64,000 bases of DNA from Gemmatimonas phototrophica. GTDB lineage: Bacteria > Gemmatimonadota > Gemmatimonadetes > Gemmatimonadales > Gemmatimonadaceae. Of the stretch, positions 1 to 13,177 are shown piece after piece; the stretch's first letter is position 1; each line of letters opens with the position of its first letter. A program made the position numbers and the translations under genes. The stretch spans positions 2,418,001-2,482,000 of the forward strand of contig NZ_CP011454.1 in assembly GCF_000695095.2 (NCBI RefSeq), given 5' to 3'. The notes under the pieces are model-generated. The model did not search any database, was not told the origin of the DNA, and worked only from the letters and a program-made list of their open reading frames with translations.

Positions 1-885
1 GGCGTTCGCGCTTTTCGCCAGGTGCCGGTGCGTCCTGACTTCACGATGCAGCATGAGCTGTTGAAGGACATGATTGCGGCCGACCGTGCGGCGGGGCTCA
101 TGCCGTTCTGCGTCATTGGCACGGCTGGTACGGTGAACACCGGGGCCACCGACGACCTGAACGCGTTGGCCGATCTGTGTGCCAACGAAGCGCTCTGGTT
201 TCATGTCGACGGCGCATTTGGTGCCCTGGCCGCGCTCTCTCCTCTTGTCCGCGAGCAAGTGGCCGGCATGGAACGGGCCGATTCATTGGCGTTCGATCTC
301 CATAAGTGGGGGTCGATGCCCTTTGAGTGCGCCTGCGTGCTGGTTCGGGACGCCGCCGCTCATCACGCCGCGTTCCACAATAGTGCCAGCTATCTCACGC
401 CGAGCGATCGTGGCCCAACTGCGGGCGGCATGTATTTCAACGAACGCGGCTTGGATCTGACCCGAGGGTTCAAGGCCCTCAAGGTGTGGATGCAGCTGCA
501 GGCAGATGGCGTTGACAAGCTGGGGCGCATCATCGCGCAGAATGTCCACCAAGTGCGTGCGCTGGTCTCACAGATTGATGCGCATCCTGAACTGGAACGG
601 CTGGCGCCTGCTCCACTCAATATCGTCTGCTTCCGGTATCGGCCAATCATTCACGGCAGCGCGTCTCTCTCTTCGGATCGCCTCGATGCACTCAACCGCG
701 AGTTGCTTTCGCGGTTGCAGGAACGGGGGATCGCGATGCCCTCGAGCACGATTGTCGACGGCCAATTCGCCATTCGCGTCGCACATGTGAACCATCGCAG
801 TACCATTGACGACATGACGGCGCTCGTGGGCGACATCGTGGAGTTGGGTCGTGAGGTCCACGGCGCGCAAACCGCTGCGCCGTAA
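1..885 (+). CDS. PLP-dependent (group II) amino-acid decarboxylase, C-terminal part
   Basis: The reading frame is open from the first base, so the N-terminus lies outside the window and about 294 residues are visible. The segment DLHKW carries the lysine that forms the Schiff base with pyridoxal phosphate. It is preceded by the TAGTVNTGATDD loop and by WFHVDGAFG, whose Asp contacts the PLP pyridine nitrogen. These are hallmarks of the aromatic-L-amino-acid/glutamate decarboxylase family, cytosolic enzymes that decarboxylate amino acids to amines. The substrate cannot be told from this part; an aromatic acid is the family default. The gene ends just before a strong bidirectional terminator that separates it from a convergent gene. 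Confidence 0.85.
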   Translation, partial: GVRAFRQVPVRPDFTMQHELLKDMIAADRAAGLMPFCVIGTAGTVNTGATDDLNALADLCANEALWFHVDGAFGALAALSPLVREQVAGMERADSLAFDLHKWGSMPFECACVLVRDAAAHHAAFHNSASYLTPSDRGPTAGGMYFNERGLDLTRGFKALKVWMQLQADGVDKLGRIIAQNVHQVRALVSQIDAHPELERLAPAPLNIVCFRYRPIIHGSASLSSDRLDALNRELLSRLQERGIAMPSSTIVDGQFAIRVAHVNHRSTIDDMTALVGDIVELGREVHGAQTAAP

Positions 886-920
886 ACGATGTGGCCGTTG
901 TCGCCACCCGCACAACGCAA

Positions 921-950
921 CGAGGGGCGACCAATGCTGGTCGCCCCTCG
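921..950. terminator. Bidirectional intrinsic terminator
   Basis: A perfect 13-bp inverted repeat (CGAGGGGCGACCA and its complement) with a 4-base ATGC loop lies between two convergent genes. A T-rich stretch follows on the plus strand. It probably serves both the decarboxylase and the minus-strand WG-rich protein. Confidence 0.75.
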
Positions 951-971
951 TTCCTTGTATTGCAGATCGGA

Positions 972-2318
972 TTAGCGTCCGCCGGGGGGACGCGGCTTCG
1001 CGGTGCGACCGCCACCGTCCGATCCGCCGCCCGAGGAGCTTCCCGCGCCACCACCCGTACCGCCGGAGCTGGCCGGTGGCGTATACGTTGCCCCACCAGT
1101 GCCAGCGCCTGACCCTGCATACGGGTCTGCCCGGGTATACCCGCCACCGTTCACCGCACGCCCTCGGACCGTGGGAACCCCACCGCCACTTCCGGTGCCT
1201 GGGTTCGGGATAATCATCACCGGCCCACCACCGTAAAAGACACCGTTACCCCAACCATTTCCCCAGCCGTTGCCCCACGGTGAAAACTGATTGAAGCCGT
1301 AGTTCATTCCCCAATTCCCGCCGTAGGGGCTGTTGAACCCCCATCCCCACGGATCGAACATGCCAAACCGATAGCCGAGCCCCCACGCGCCCATACCGCC
1401 AGGGCCGTAACAGAAATCATCCATCAAGGCGCATCGGGATTGCACACCGCGCTGACGCAGACCGTTGCGTGACGCGACGATGTCGGGGCCAAGTCCTGCC
1501 CCTTGCGGTGTGACCACTGAGGGGCCGAGTTGGAAGCGCTCCGGATTGGCCAACGCCACCATCACATCAATAACGCGTGACGGGACACCACGATCCGCCA
1601 GCCGAATGAGCGTCTTGCCATCGAGGGCAAACTGCTGTCCGAGCTCGGCGAGCCACGCCTCTGCCAAACTCGCCGGCACGTTGGTCGCGACACTGACCAC
1701 CGCGTCCGTGCTGATCGGTGCTCCCGTAGACAGTCGCAGTGCTCGGGTAGAGCGCAGGGTGCCCGCCGACAAACCGGCGGGCAGAGCGCTATCCCCTTCA
1801 AAGCGGAAGCGCGACACGGTGGTCGCCTCGTTCTTGCCAACGGCGAGATGCTGAAACTGCACCCACTGCCCCGCCGGATTCATGGACATCATCCCAGTTT
1901 CCACGCGCTTGACGCCGCGGGAACAGGTCAGTTCAGCCCGGAGGATCAATCGGGTGTCATCCGCGGCCCACATGGCGGTTTCGTCGCCCTCACATTCATC
2001 GACCTTTCGGGCGTACGTCGAGCCAGGCACCGGTACGGTCATGCGCGACATGAGTGAATCGCGATGGAAGAGCACGATGTCCACCGTGCCTCGCGTTGTA
2101 CTGCTGGGAACGACACACGCGCGGGTTGGCTGCTTGTCGCCGTCGAGTTCTTCGAGGCCGACGCCTCCGTCCATCGTGCGCCAGCAACCGATCCACGGCT
2201 GAAAACGGGGATCGATTCGACTACCACTCTGGGCCGAGGCGGCCGACGCCGGCGCCATCAGTAGGGCCAAGGTGGTGGCTGGCCCGACGATCCATCGGAG
2301 TGCGTGTGAGCGAGACAT
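972..2318 (-). CDS. Secreted Trp/Gly-rich protein of unknown function
   Basis: 448 residues. I chose the ATG at 2318 rather than the one 42 bases upstream because a GGAG lies 8 bases before it and because it opens a clean signal peptide (basic start, hydrophobic ATTLALLMAPASA, cleavage near ASAQS). The N-terminal half resembles a soluble beta-rich domain with DxD-type pairs and a few cysteines. From about residue 310 the protein is a low-complexity tract rich in Gly, Trp, Tyr, Phe and Asn (repeats such as GWGNGWGNG), then a Gly/Ser tail ending RPPGGR. It lies 53 bases after an outer-membrane-type protein gene and is probably co-transcribed. The tail suggests a surface or matrix role, but I recognise no family. 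Confidence 0.7.
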   Translation of the reverse strand: MSRSHALRWIVGPATTLALLMAPASAASAQSGSRIDPRFQPWIGCWRTMDGGVGLEELDGDKQPTRACVVPSSTTRGTVDIVLFHRDSLMSRMTVPVPGSTYARKVDECEGDETAMWAADDTRLILRAELTCSRGVKRVETGMMSMNPAGQWVQFQHLAVGKNEATTVSRFRFEGDSALPAGLSAGTLRSTRALRLSTGAPISTDAVVSVATNVPASLAEAWLAELGQQFALDGKTLIRLADRGVPSRVIDVMVALANPERFQLGPSVVTPQGAGLGPDIVASRNGLRQRGVQSRCALMDDFCYGPGGMGAWGLGYRFGMFDPWGWGFNSPYGGNWGMNYGFNQFSPWGNGWGNGWGNGVFYGGGPVMIIPNPGTGSGGGVPTVRGRAVNGGGYTRADPYAGSGAGTGGATYTPPASSGGTGGGAGSSSGGGSDGGGRTAKPRPPGGR

Positions 2319-2371
2319 GACGGTTGCTCCGAAAAGGGAACGCACAGCTGTGAGCGACATGAGATTGGGTC

Positions 2372-3130
2372 TCAGAAACGGAACTGAAAGCCAGTCGTGA
2401 GACCGACGCCTGAGATGGCCGTTTTGTCAAAGCCGGTATAGTCGCCTTGCATTGGCGCCTGTGAGTGATCGTACCGCAGTTCCGTATTGAGCGCTACCGC
2501 TGGCAGCAGCGACCAGGTGAAGCCGGTGGCGGCGTAACCCAGCGGGGCCCATCCTTTCGCCTCCAGCTTGGCGCGGAAGACGTTGAGATTCACGGACTGG
2601 AAGTCGACGAATTCCCCTTCCTGCTGGAACTTGTACCACATGGCGCCACCACCGGCGGCGACATACGGCACCAGCTTTGCCGGCACCCAGGCGAGACGGC
2701 CGACGGCGCGTCCTGCGGGCACGATGTTGTAGCGAACCCCAAGGCTGAGTGGTACACGACGGAGCCGGGTTGCCTGCTCGATAGGGAGATCATCCCCACC
2801 GATGAAATTGCGGTATTCGGACTCCGCGCGACGCCCAGCCGTGGCCGCGGAGAGCTGCAATTCCACCCGTTGGGTGATTGGCACACCGATATCGGCGCCA
2901 ACATTGAGCGCCGTATAGTCGTTGGGACTCAGCGTGAGTTCTTTGGCGGCGAACGCAAAGACGCCGTTTGAGGCACTTGGACGGGCGGCGCCGATTCGCA
3001 GACTGAGGGAAGCCTTGGGGCGCCCCAGCAGATAGTCTCTACTGGCCGGCTGGGCAGGCATAGAGACCGGGCTTGCTGCCAAAGCGGAGAGGAGCAGTGC
3101 CGCTCCTGCCGCGGTGCGTCGAATTGCCAT
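2372..3130 (-). CDS. Predicted outer-membrane beta-barrel protein
   Basis: 252 residues. The ATG at 3130 is preceded by AAGGAG at good spacing and starts a signal peptide (MAIRRTAAGAALLLSALAAS, cleavage after SMPAQ). The mature part alternates hydrophobic and polar residues in short segments separated by turns, for example AATGFTWSLLPAVALNTELRY. It ends in GFQFRF, a C-terminal Phe typical of substrates of the BAM complex. The size fits an 8- to 10-stranded barrel of the OmpW/OmpA-like kind, but I cannot assign a specific family. It is first in a two-gene unit with the WG-rich secreted protein. Confidence 0.65.
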   Translation of the reverse strand: MAIRRTAAGAALLLSALAASPVSMPAQPASRDYLLGRPKASLSLRIGAARPSASNGVFAFAAKELTLSPNDYTALNVGADIGVPITQRVELQLSAATAGRRAESEYRNFIGGDDLPIEQATRLRRVPLSLGVRYNIVPAGRAVGRLAWVPAKLVPYVAAGGGAMWYKFQQEGEFVDFQSVNLNVFRAKLEAKGWAPLGYAATGFTWSLLPAVALNTELRYDHSQAPMQGDYTGFDKTAISGVGLTTGFQFRF

Positions 3131-3593
3131 AGCGGAGTCTCCTTCGGGATCCGGGAAGAAGATACCCGCTAACCCGAGCAATGGTCCGGTGCCTGGCGCG
3201 GGTCCTACCCTGCCAGTGGTACTGACGACGAGGAGGCACGACTGCGGCCTCTCCCAATTCCGCTCCGCTCGTCCGCGCCAGGCCCGGTGGCCCATGCCAG
3301 CGATGCGGAGCGACGGTACGGAGAGGGTGTCATCACGCTGTCAGTTCAATCGGTGGAATGATATGGCGATTGAGCTTGCAGTTGGATGAACGCAGCCCCA
3401 AGGGGTTGCGAGCAGTTAGAAAACGCTGTTTGACAATCGAAGATAAGATCGATGGATGTGCGGGGCGGTCTCAATGACCTGCGGCTGATCAGGGCTGCAG
3501 CGAGAGATCAACCTGAATTCATTAAGTGATTCCGAGCGATCGCCTTTGGGCGGATCGCGAGGAAGAGCCTATCAAAAGGCTCCAAGAGGTAAA
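3131..3593 (+). other. Intergenic region and rRNA operon leader
   Basis: 463 bases between a minus-strand barrel gene and 16S rRNA. No convincing coding region. It must hold the rrn promoter, but I could not pick -35/-10 hexamers with confidence. The leader contains a boxA-like element near 3425 and two short hairpins close to 16S: one around 3539-3560 built on CGATCGCC/GGCGGATCG, and one at 3565-3582 with stem GAGCCT/AGGCTC. They are probably part of pre-rRNA processing structures. Confidence 0.5.
3425..3437 (+). promoter_or_regulatory. boxA-like rRNA antitermination element (leader)
   Basis: GCTGTTTGACAAT closely resembles the E. coli boxA (GCTCTTTAACAAT), to which the NusB/NusE complex binds to keep RNA polymerase from terminating in untranslated rRNA. 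A near copy occurs before 23S at 5248, the same two places as in E. coli. Confidence 0.65.
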
Positions 3594-8388
<4,795 letters not shown>

Positions 8389-8448
8389 TTACCCCCTTGG
8401 GGTTTCCCAAGTGGGGCACAGGAATTCCGCAGAGCACACGCTTGTCAT

Positions 8449-8478
8449 GGATCGGCCTCGCCCGAAAGGCGACCGATC
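8449..8478 (+). other. Hairpin in the 23S-5S spacer
   Basis: GGATCGG and CCGATCC, with inner TCGCC/GGCGA and a CGAA tetraloop, form a stable stem between 23S and 5S. It is probably an RNase processing structure. It lacks a T tract, so I do not call it a terminator. Confidence 0.45.
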
Positions 8479-8536
8479 CCCTACGATCACACCACCCCGT
8501 TTGTCGAATCCGCGCAACACTTGCGTGCACGATTCG

Positions 8537-8651
<115 letters not shown>

Positions 8652-8660
8652 ACCCTTGAG

Positions 8661-8713
8661 CAGCCCCCGTGGGGAGATCTTCGGATCCCCCCCGGGGGCT
8701 GTTTGTTTTTTCC
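8661..8713 (+). terminator. Intrinsic terminator of the rRNA operon
   Basis: A long stem (AGCCCCCG with CGGGGGCT, inner GGGGAGATC with GATCCCCC, TTCG loop) is followed by GTTTGTTTTTT. It sits 10 bases after 5S rRNA. Confidence 0.9.
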
Positions 8714-9075
8714 GTTTGACTTACATCTTTTTGGCGTGCCACCGTTTCGGCGGCAGATCCAATTAATAACCTTGTGTTTGCTTGGCGTCAACCCCTCTCG
8801 CGATCACTATTTTGATCTTTTTTGAAGATCGAAGGATCGGCGCGCGGGGAGCGCACTCGCACTCGCGAAACCCAGCGAGCGACGGCCTGAATCAGTACCA
8901 CTCATCAGACCCCCTGCCACAACCGTCTTGCCGGTGCCGGACTCGCTGAGCGAGTGCACAACAACCGCGACGCTGTAGGCGGGTCGGGGATTAAAGCACA
9001 TTGGGATGGCGATGTCAACAGGGGGTCACAACTTTCCCCGCGATTGTCTCAATCCCAACGCCCCCCGTACCAAAC
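8714..9075. other. Intergenic region between rrn and secA, no gene seen
   Basis: 362 bases between two terminators, with patches of lower GC than the surroundings. I see no supported gene. There is a short palindrome ACTCGC-TGA-GCGAGT at 8941-8955. On the minus strand a stretch around 8915-8950 would read SESGTGKTVVA, like a P-loop, but without the rest of a domain. Confidence 0.5.
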
Positions 9076-9110
9076 ACGGCGGGCCGCTCCTCTGCGAAGC
9101 GGCCCGCCGT
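9076..9110. terminator. Intrinsic terminator after secA
   Basis: A perfect 13-bp inverted repeat (ACGGCGGGCCGCT and its complement) with a 9-base loop lies 47 bases beyond the secA stop codon. It is probably the end of the long gmd-to-secA run on the minus strand. Confidence 0.75.
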
Positions 9111-9156
9111 TTCCTCCCGTGTCTCCGGTCACCTGCCCCCGGAACGAGTGCACATC

Positions 9157-12100
9157 CTACAAGTGCGCCCCGTGACACTTCTTGAACTTCTTCCCGGACC
9201 CGCACGGACAGGCATTGTTGCGCGGCGTCTGTTCCCATCCCGCCGGCAACCCGGCGCCCGCCGCCTCCCCCAGCGAGCGCACGGGGCCCGCACCAACCAC
9301 CTGGGGGACGCTGTGCGCCACCGTCCGAACCGGCGCGTCGTGCTCGCCCTGGTCGGCGTCAATAATGTCGTCCTCGTCCGCCTCCCCCTGCTCCACCGCC
9401 ATGAGCTCGTCGAGCGGGATATCCTCGAGGATCCCCAACGCGTTGAACCGCTTCGTGGGGCGCCCCACCTCCTCCCGCATGAACTCCGCCGGCATTGGCG
9501 GCGGCTCGAACGCCTCCGTGGGCGACGGCTCAAACACCAGCTGCGCCTTGAGGAACCGCTCGGTGAACGAGTTCGCCACATCGTGCATGAGGTCCACGAA
9601 CATCGTGTACGCATCCTGCTTGTATTCGACGAGCGGATCTTTCTGGCCCCAGGACCGATAGTGAATGGAGGCGCGCAACTGATCGAGATCGTAGAGGTGA
9701 TCCTTCCACTTCTCGTCGATCACATTGAGCGTCACCAGCGACAACAGACGATCCGCGAAGCCGTTGCCGGATTCGTCCGTCACCTGATTGAGACTCTCCA
9801 CCTTGAGCGCGAATGCCGCATGCACGGCCTCCACCGCCAGCGCCTGCGCTTCCTCGAGCGTTGCCGGCGGATGCTCCGCGAACGCCGGGACCTGCAGCAT
9901 GTAATGCATCAGCAGATCCTGCTGCACGTACTCGAAGTCCCAATCCTCCTGCTTGTCGAACGTGGCCAGCGCCTGCTCCACACGCCGCTGTACGCCGCGC
10001 TCAAGCATCTTGATGGCTTCGCCCTTGAGCTCCTCTCCACCCTCCAGCGCAAACGCACGCAGCGAGTAGATAACCTCACGCTGCTGGTTCATGACGTCGT
10101 CATACTCCAGCAGCCGCTTGCGCGACTGAAAGTTCTGCAACTCCACGCGCTTCTGTGCCTGCTCGATGGACCGCGTAATGAGCGGGTGCGTCAACACCTC
10201 ACCGTCCTGCGCTCCCATGCGATCCATCAGTTTGGCAATGCGCTCCGACCCGAAGAGCCGCATCAAATCATCTTCGAGTGACAGGAAGAACTGCGAGGCT
10301 CCCGGATCGCCCTGACGTCCGGAGCGTCCGCGCAACTGCCGGTCGATGCGCCGCGATTCATGCCGTTCGGAACCCACAATGTGCAGGCCACCGATTTCGG
10401 TGATATCGATCTCCTTGCCATCAGGATCGGTGATGCGGGACGCCTTCGCCTCCCGGACCCCTTCGGACAGTTTGATGTCCGTTCCACGGCCCGCCATGTT
10501 GGTGGCGATCATGATGGCGCCTGGGCGTCCCGCCTCCGAGACAATCTCCGCTTCGCGCTGGTGATACTTGGCGTTCAGCACGGCGTGCTTCATGCCAGCG
10601 CGTGTCATGAGTCGTGACAGCGTTTCCGACGCCTCCACGCTGGCGGTTCCGACCAGTACCGGGAACCCCAGCTCATGCAAGCGCCGAGTTTCCTCGACGA
10701 TGGCGTTGTACTTTTCGCGCCGTGTCTTGAAGACCAGATCCTGCCGGTCATCGCGCTGAATGGGACGGTTGGTCGGGATCACCGACACTTCCAGCCCGTA
10801 AATGGTGTGGAACTCCGCCTCTTCCGTTTCCGCGGTACCGGTCATGCCGGCCAGCTTCTCGTACATGCGGAAGTAGTTCTGGATGGTGATGGTGGCGAGG
10901 GTCTGCGTTTCCCCCTTCACCTGCACCCGTTCCTTGGCTTCCACCGCCTGGTGCAACCCCTCGCTCCAGCGACGTCCCGGCATGGTGCGGCCGGTGAATT
11001 CATCCACGATCAACACCTGCCCGTCCTGCACGACGTAGTTGACGTCTTTCTCGTACAAGGCATGCGCCCGCAGCAGCTGATGAATGATGTTCAGTCGCTC
11101 GCTCTTGGTGGCGTACTCCCGCTCCACGGTGTTGCGGCGCTCGAGACGCTCCGCGGCAGAGAGGTCCATGTCGCGATCGATCTGCCCGATCAACAGCGCG
11201 ATATCGGGGAGCACGAAGGTGTCCGGGTGATCGGGCGAGAGCCAATCCAGCCCCTTCTCCGTGAGGTGCACCGTGTGTCCCTTCTCGTCGAGCACGAACA
11301 GGAGGTTGTCCTCCATGTCCTTGAAGGACCGCTTGCTCACGGGGAGCTTCTTGTCGGCAATGACATCGAGCTCAACGCGCTGCACCAGCTGCTTCACGCC
11401 CGGCTCCTGGAGCACCTTCATGAGCCGCTTGTTCTTCGGGCCACCCATCTGCGCCTTGTAGAACTCGAGCGCCGCAGTATCGGTGTCCTTGGCTTCAAGA
11501 GCCCGCTCGCCATCGGCCACGAGCTGATTCACCAGTTCGTTCTGCTTGCGTACCAGGCGCTCGACCGAGGTGTTGAACTCCGCATACTGTCCATCACTCT
11601 CGTTGCCCACCGGTCCCGAGATGATGAGCGGCGTCCGGGCTTCGTCAATCAGGACCGAGTCCACCTCGTCCACGAGCGCGAAAATGTGCGGACGCTGCAC
11701 CCGCTGCTCCAATGACACGACCATGTTGTCGCGCAGGTAATCAAACCCGAATTCGTTGTTGGTCCCGTATGTGATGTCGGCGGCATAGACCGCACGCCGT
11801 TCCCACGACCCGGGCTCGGTGTCGTCGAGACAGCCAACGGTCAGCCCCAGCCAGGTGTAGAGGTGCCCCATCCACTGCGAGTCGCGGCGGGCCAGGTAGT
11901 TGTTGACCGTGACCAGGTGCGAACCCCGACCAGGGAGGGCATTGAGGTACAGCGGCAGCGTGGCCACCAGCGTCTTGCCTTCACCCGTGGCCATTTCGGC
12001 GATGCGGCCCAGGTGCAACTGAATGCCCCCGATGAGCTGCACATCGTACGGGACCATATCCCAGGTGATCTCGTGACCGATGACCGACACCGGCGATCCC

Positions 12101-12483
12101 TTGAGTCGGCGGCAGGCTTCGCGCACCGTGGCAAACGCTTCGGGAAGCAGTTCGTCCAGCGTTTCGGCGATGGCGGTGCGAAGTTCGGCTTCCACGCCGC
12201 CGCGCCCGTCCGCCCCCTGCAATTCGCCATCGATGCGCTCCCGCTCGGCGGCATCGGCGGTGTCGTGCTTGGCCGCCTTGAGCTCCTGGATGCGGGCGTC
12301 AATGGGCCCGGTCCGTTCGGCCAGGATACCACGGAACTTCGCGGTCTGCCCCTGGATCTCGGCGTCCGACAACGTGGCCAATCGCGCTTCGATCTGGTGA
12401 ATCTCATCGAGGATTGGCTGGACACGCTTCCGCTCGCGCTCGTGTCGCGTTCCAAACACCTTACTGATCAAACCCTTCAGCAT
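9157..12483 (-). CDS. secA: Protein translocase ATPase subunit SecA
   Basis: 1108 residues. SecA is the cytosolic motor that drives preproteins through SecYEG by ATP hydrolysis. Visible motifs: Walker A ATGEGKT, DEAD-like VDEVDSVLIDEART, EKGLDWLSP in the preprotein-binding region, GRTMPGRRWSEGLHQAVEAKE, ATNMAGRGTDI, the second-NBD RGRSGRQGDPG and a C-terminal zinc motif CPCGSGKKFKKCH that in the family binds SecB or ribosomes. The start at 12483 has AGAGG upstream. E. coli SecA has 901 residues. Here roughly 130 extra residues sit between LIISGPV and the conserved LRAHALY segment, as in the long SecA of Bacteroidota-like groups. Last gene of the run. Confidence 0.97.
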   Translation of the reverse strand: MLKGLISKVFGTRHERERKRVQPILDEIHQIEARLATLSDAEIQGQTAKFRGILAERTGPIDARIQELKAAKHDTADAAERERIDGELQGADGRGGVEAELRTAIAETLDELLPEAFATVREACRRLKGSPVSVIGHEITWDMVPYDVQLIGGIQLHLGRIAEMATGEGKTLVATLPLYLNALPGRGSHLVTVNNYLARRDSQWMGHLYTWLGLTVGCLDDTEPGSWERRAVYAADITYGTNNEFGFDYLRDNMVVSLEQRVQRPHIFALVDEVDSVLIDEARTPLIISGPVGNESDGQYAEFNTSVERLVRKQNELVNQLVADGERALEAKDTDTAALEFYKAQMGGPKNKRLMKVLQEPGVKQLVQRVELDVIADKKLPVSKRSFKDMEDNLLFVLDEKGHTVHLTEKGLDWLSPDHPDTFVLPDIALLIGQIDRDMDLSAAERLERRNTVEREYATKSERLNIIHQLLRAHALYEKDVNYVVQDGQVLIVDEFTGRTMPGRRWSEGLHQAVEAKERVQVKGETQTLATITIQNYFRMYEKLAGMTGTAETEEAEFHTIYGLEVSVIPTNRPIQRDDRQDLVFKTRREKYNAIVEETRRLHELGFPVLVGTASVEASETLSRLMTRAGMKHAVLNAKYHQREAEIVSEAGRPGAIMIATNMAGRGTDIKLSEGVREAKASRITDPDGKEIDITEIGGLHIVGSERHESRRIDRQLRGRSGRQGDPGASQFFLSLEDDLMRLFGSERIAKLMDRMGAQDGEVLTHPLITRSIEQAQKRVELQNFQSRKRLLEYDDVMNQQREVIYSLRAFALEGGEELKGEAIKMLERGVQRRVEQALATFDKQEDWDFEYVQQDLLMHYMLQVPAFAEHPPATLEEAQALAVEAVHAAFALKVESLNQVTDESGNGFADRLLSLVTLNVIDEKWKDHLYDLDQLRASIHYRSWGQKDPLVEYKQDAYTMFVDLMHDVANSFTERFLKAQLVFEPSPTEAFEPPPMPAEFMREEVGRPTKRFNALGILEDIPLDELMAVEQGEADEDDIIDADQGEHDAPVRTVAHSVPQVVGAGPVRSLGEAAGAGLPAGWEQTPRNNACPCGSGKKFKKCHGAHL

Positions 12484-12545
12484 GCGGACCTCTTTACCAG
12501 AAAGACGAGGACACCGTCTCGCGGCGCCCGGACGCCTTCCGGCGT

Positions 12546-13160
12546 TCAGGTCTCCGCGCGCTCCGGCATCCGGGAATTCTCGAGATACAACCCGGTGGAT
12601 GCGATATACGACGCCACGGACTCCGACACAAAGCCCCGAATGGAGCGATGGTCCCGTACCCGTGCCCTGATTTCGGTTGACGACACATCCACCCGGCGCG
12701 TGGCGAGCCCTTGCGCGCGCACACCGCCGTGAATCTCCGGGTGAGGCGGGACGGCCCCGGCAGTGTCCCGATAGAGTACGACCAGTCGTACCAGACCAAG
12801 CAACCGTTCCGGTTCCTTCCAGCGGGAGAACGTGGGAACCACGTCGCTCCCAACCAAGAGGTGAAGTTCGGCGAGCGGCCAACGCTCTCGCACATTCTCC
12901 ACGGTGTCAACCATGTAAGATAACCCGCCCCGCGTGATTTCCACGGGGTCCACCACCACCTTGGGAACTCCCTCAAAGCAGGCGCGGACCATGGCCAGCC
13001 GATGCGCGGCGTCCGTCTGCCCGGCCCCTTTGAGCGGTTGCTGCGCGGCCGGGATCACCAGGAGGAGATCCAGCTGCAGCGCATCAATGGCATCCTGTGC
13101 GATGAGTAGATGGCCCACATGCGGCGGGTCAAAGCTGCCGCCAAACAGGCCGATGCGCAC
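12546..13160 (-). CDS. nadD: Nicotinate-nucleotide adenylyltransferase
   Basis: 204 residues. The enzyme transfers AMP from ATP to nicotinate mononucleotide to make deamido-NAD in NAD biosynthesis. The N-terminus has GLFGGSFDPPHVGHL, the nucleotidyl-transferase motif with the HxGH signature, and a C-terminal STEIRARVRD (the SSTxIR motif). Length is typical. It lies 17 bases after bamD and 62 bases before secA. In many bacteria nadD sits beside rsfS and proBA; here it is next to envelope genes. Confidence 0.93.
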   Translation of the reverse strand: MRIGLFGGSFDPPHVGHLLIAQDAIDALQLDLLLVIPAAQQPLKGAGQTDAAHRLAMVRACFEGVPKVVVDPVEITRGGLSYMVDTVENVRERWPLAELHLLVGSDVVPTFSRWKEPERLLGLVRLVVLYRDTAGAVPPHPEIHGGVRAQGLATRRVDVSSTEIRARVRDHRSIRGFVSESVASYIASTGLYLENSRMPERAET

Positions 13161-13177
13161 GGACGCGGGGTGGTGGA

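Noticed and set aside
3131-3424. A specific rRNA promoter
   Set aside because: No pair of hexamers had both good spacing and good match. TTGACA at 3430 is better explained as part of boxA.
9001-10281. Long open frame of 426 codons on the plus strand
   Set aside because: It is antisense to secA, which has every family motif. The frame is open because GC-rich codons rarely make stops in this register.
12484-12882. 133-residue N-terminal extension of SecA
   Set aside because: It runs through nadD in another frame. The true start at 12483 has a ribosome-binding site and begins the conserved SecA N-terminus.
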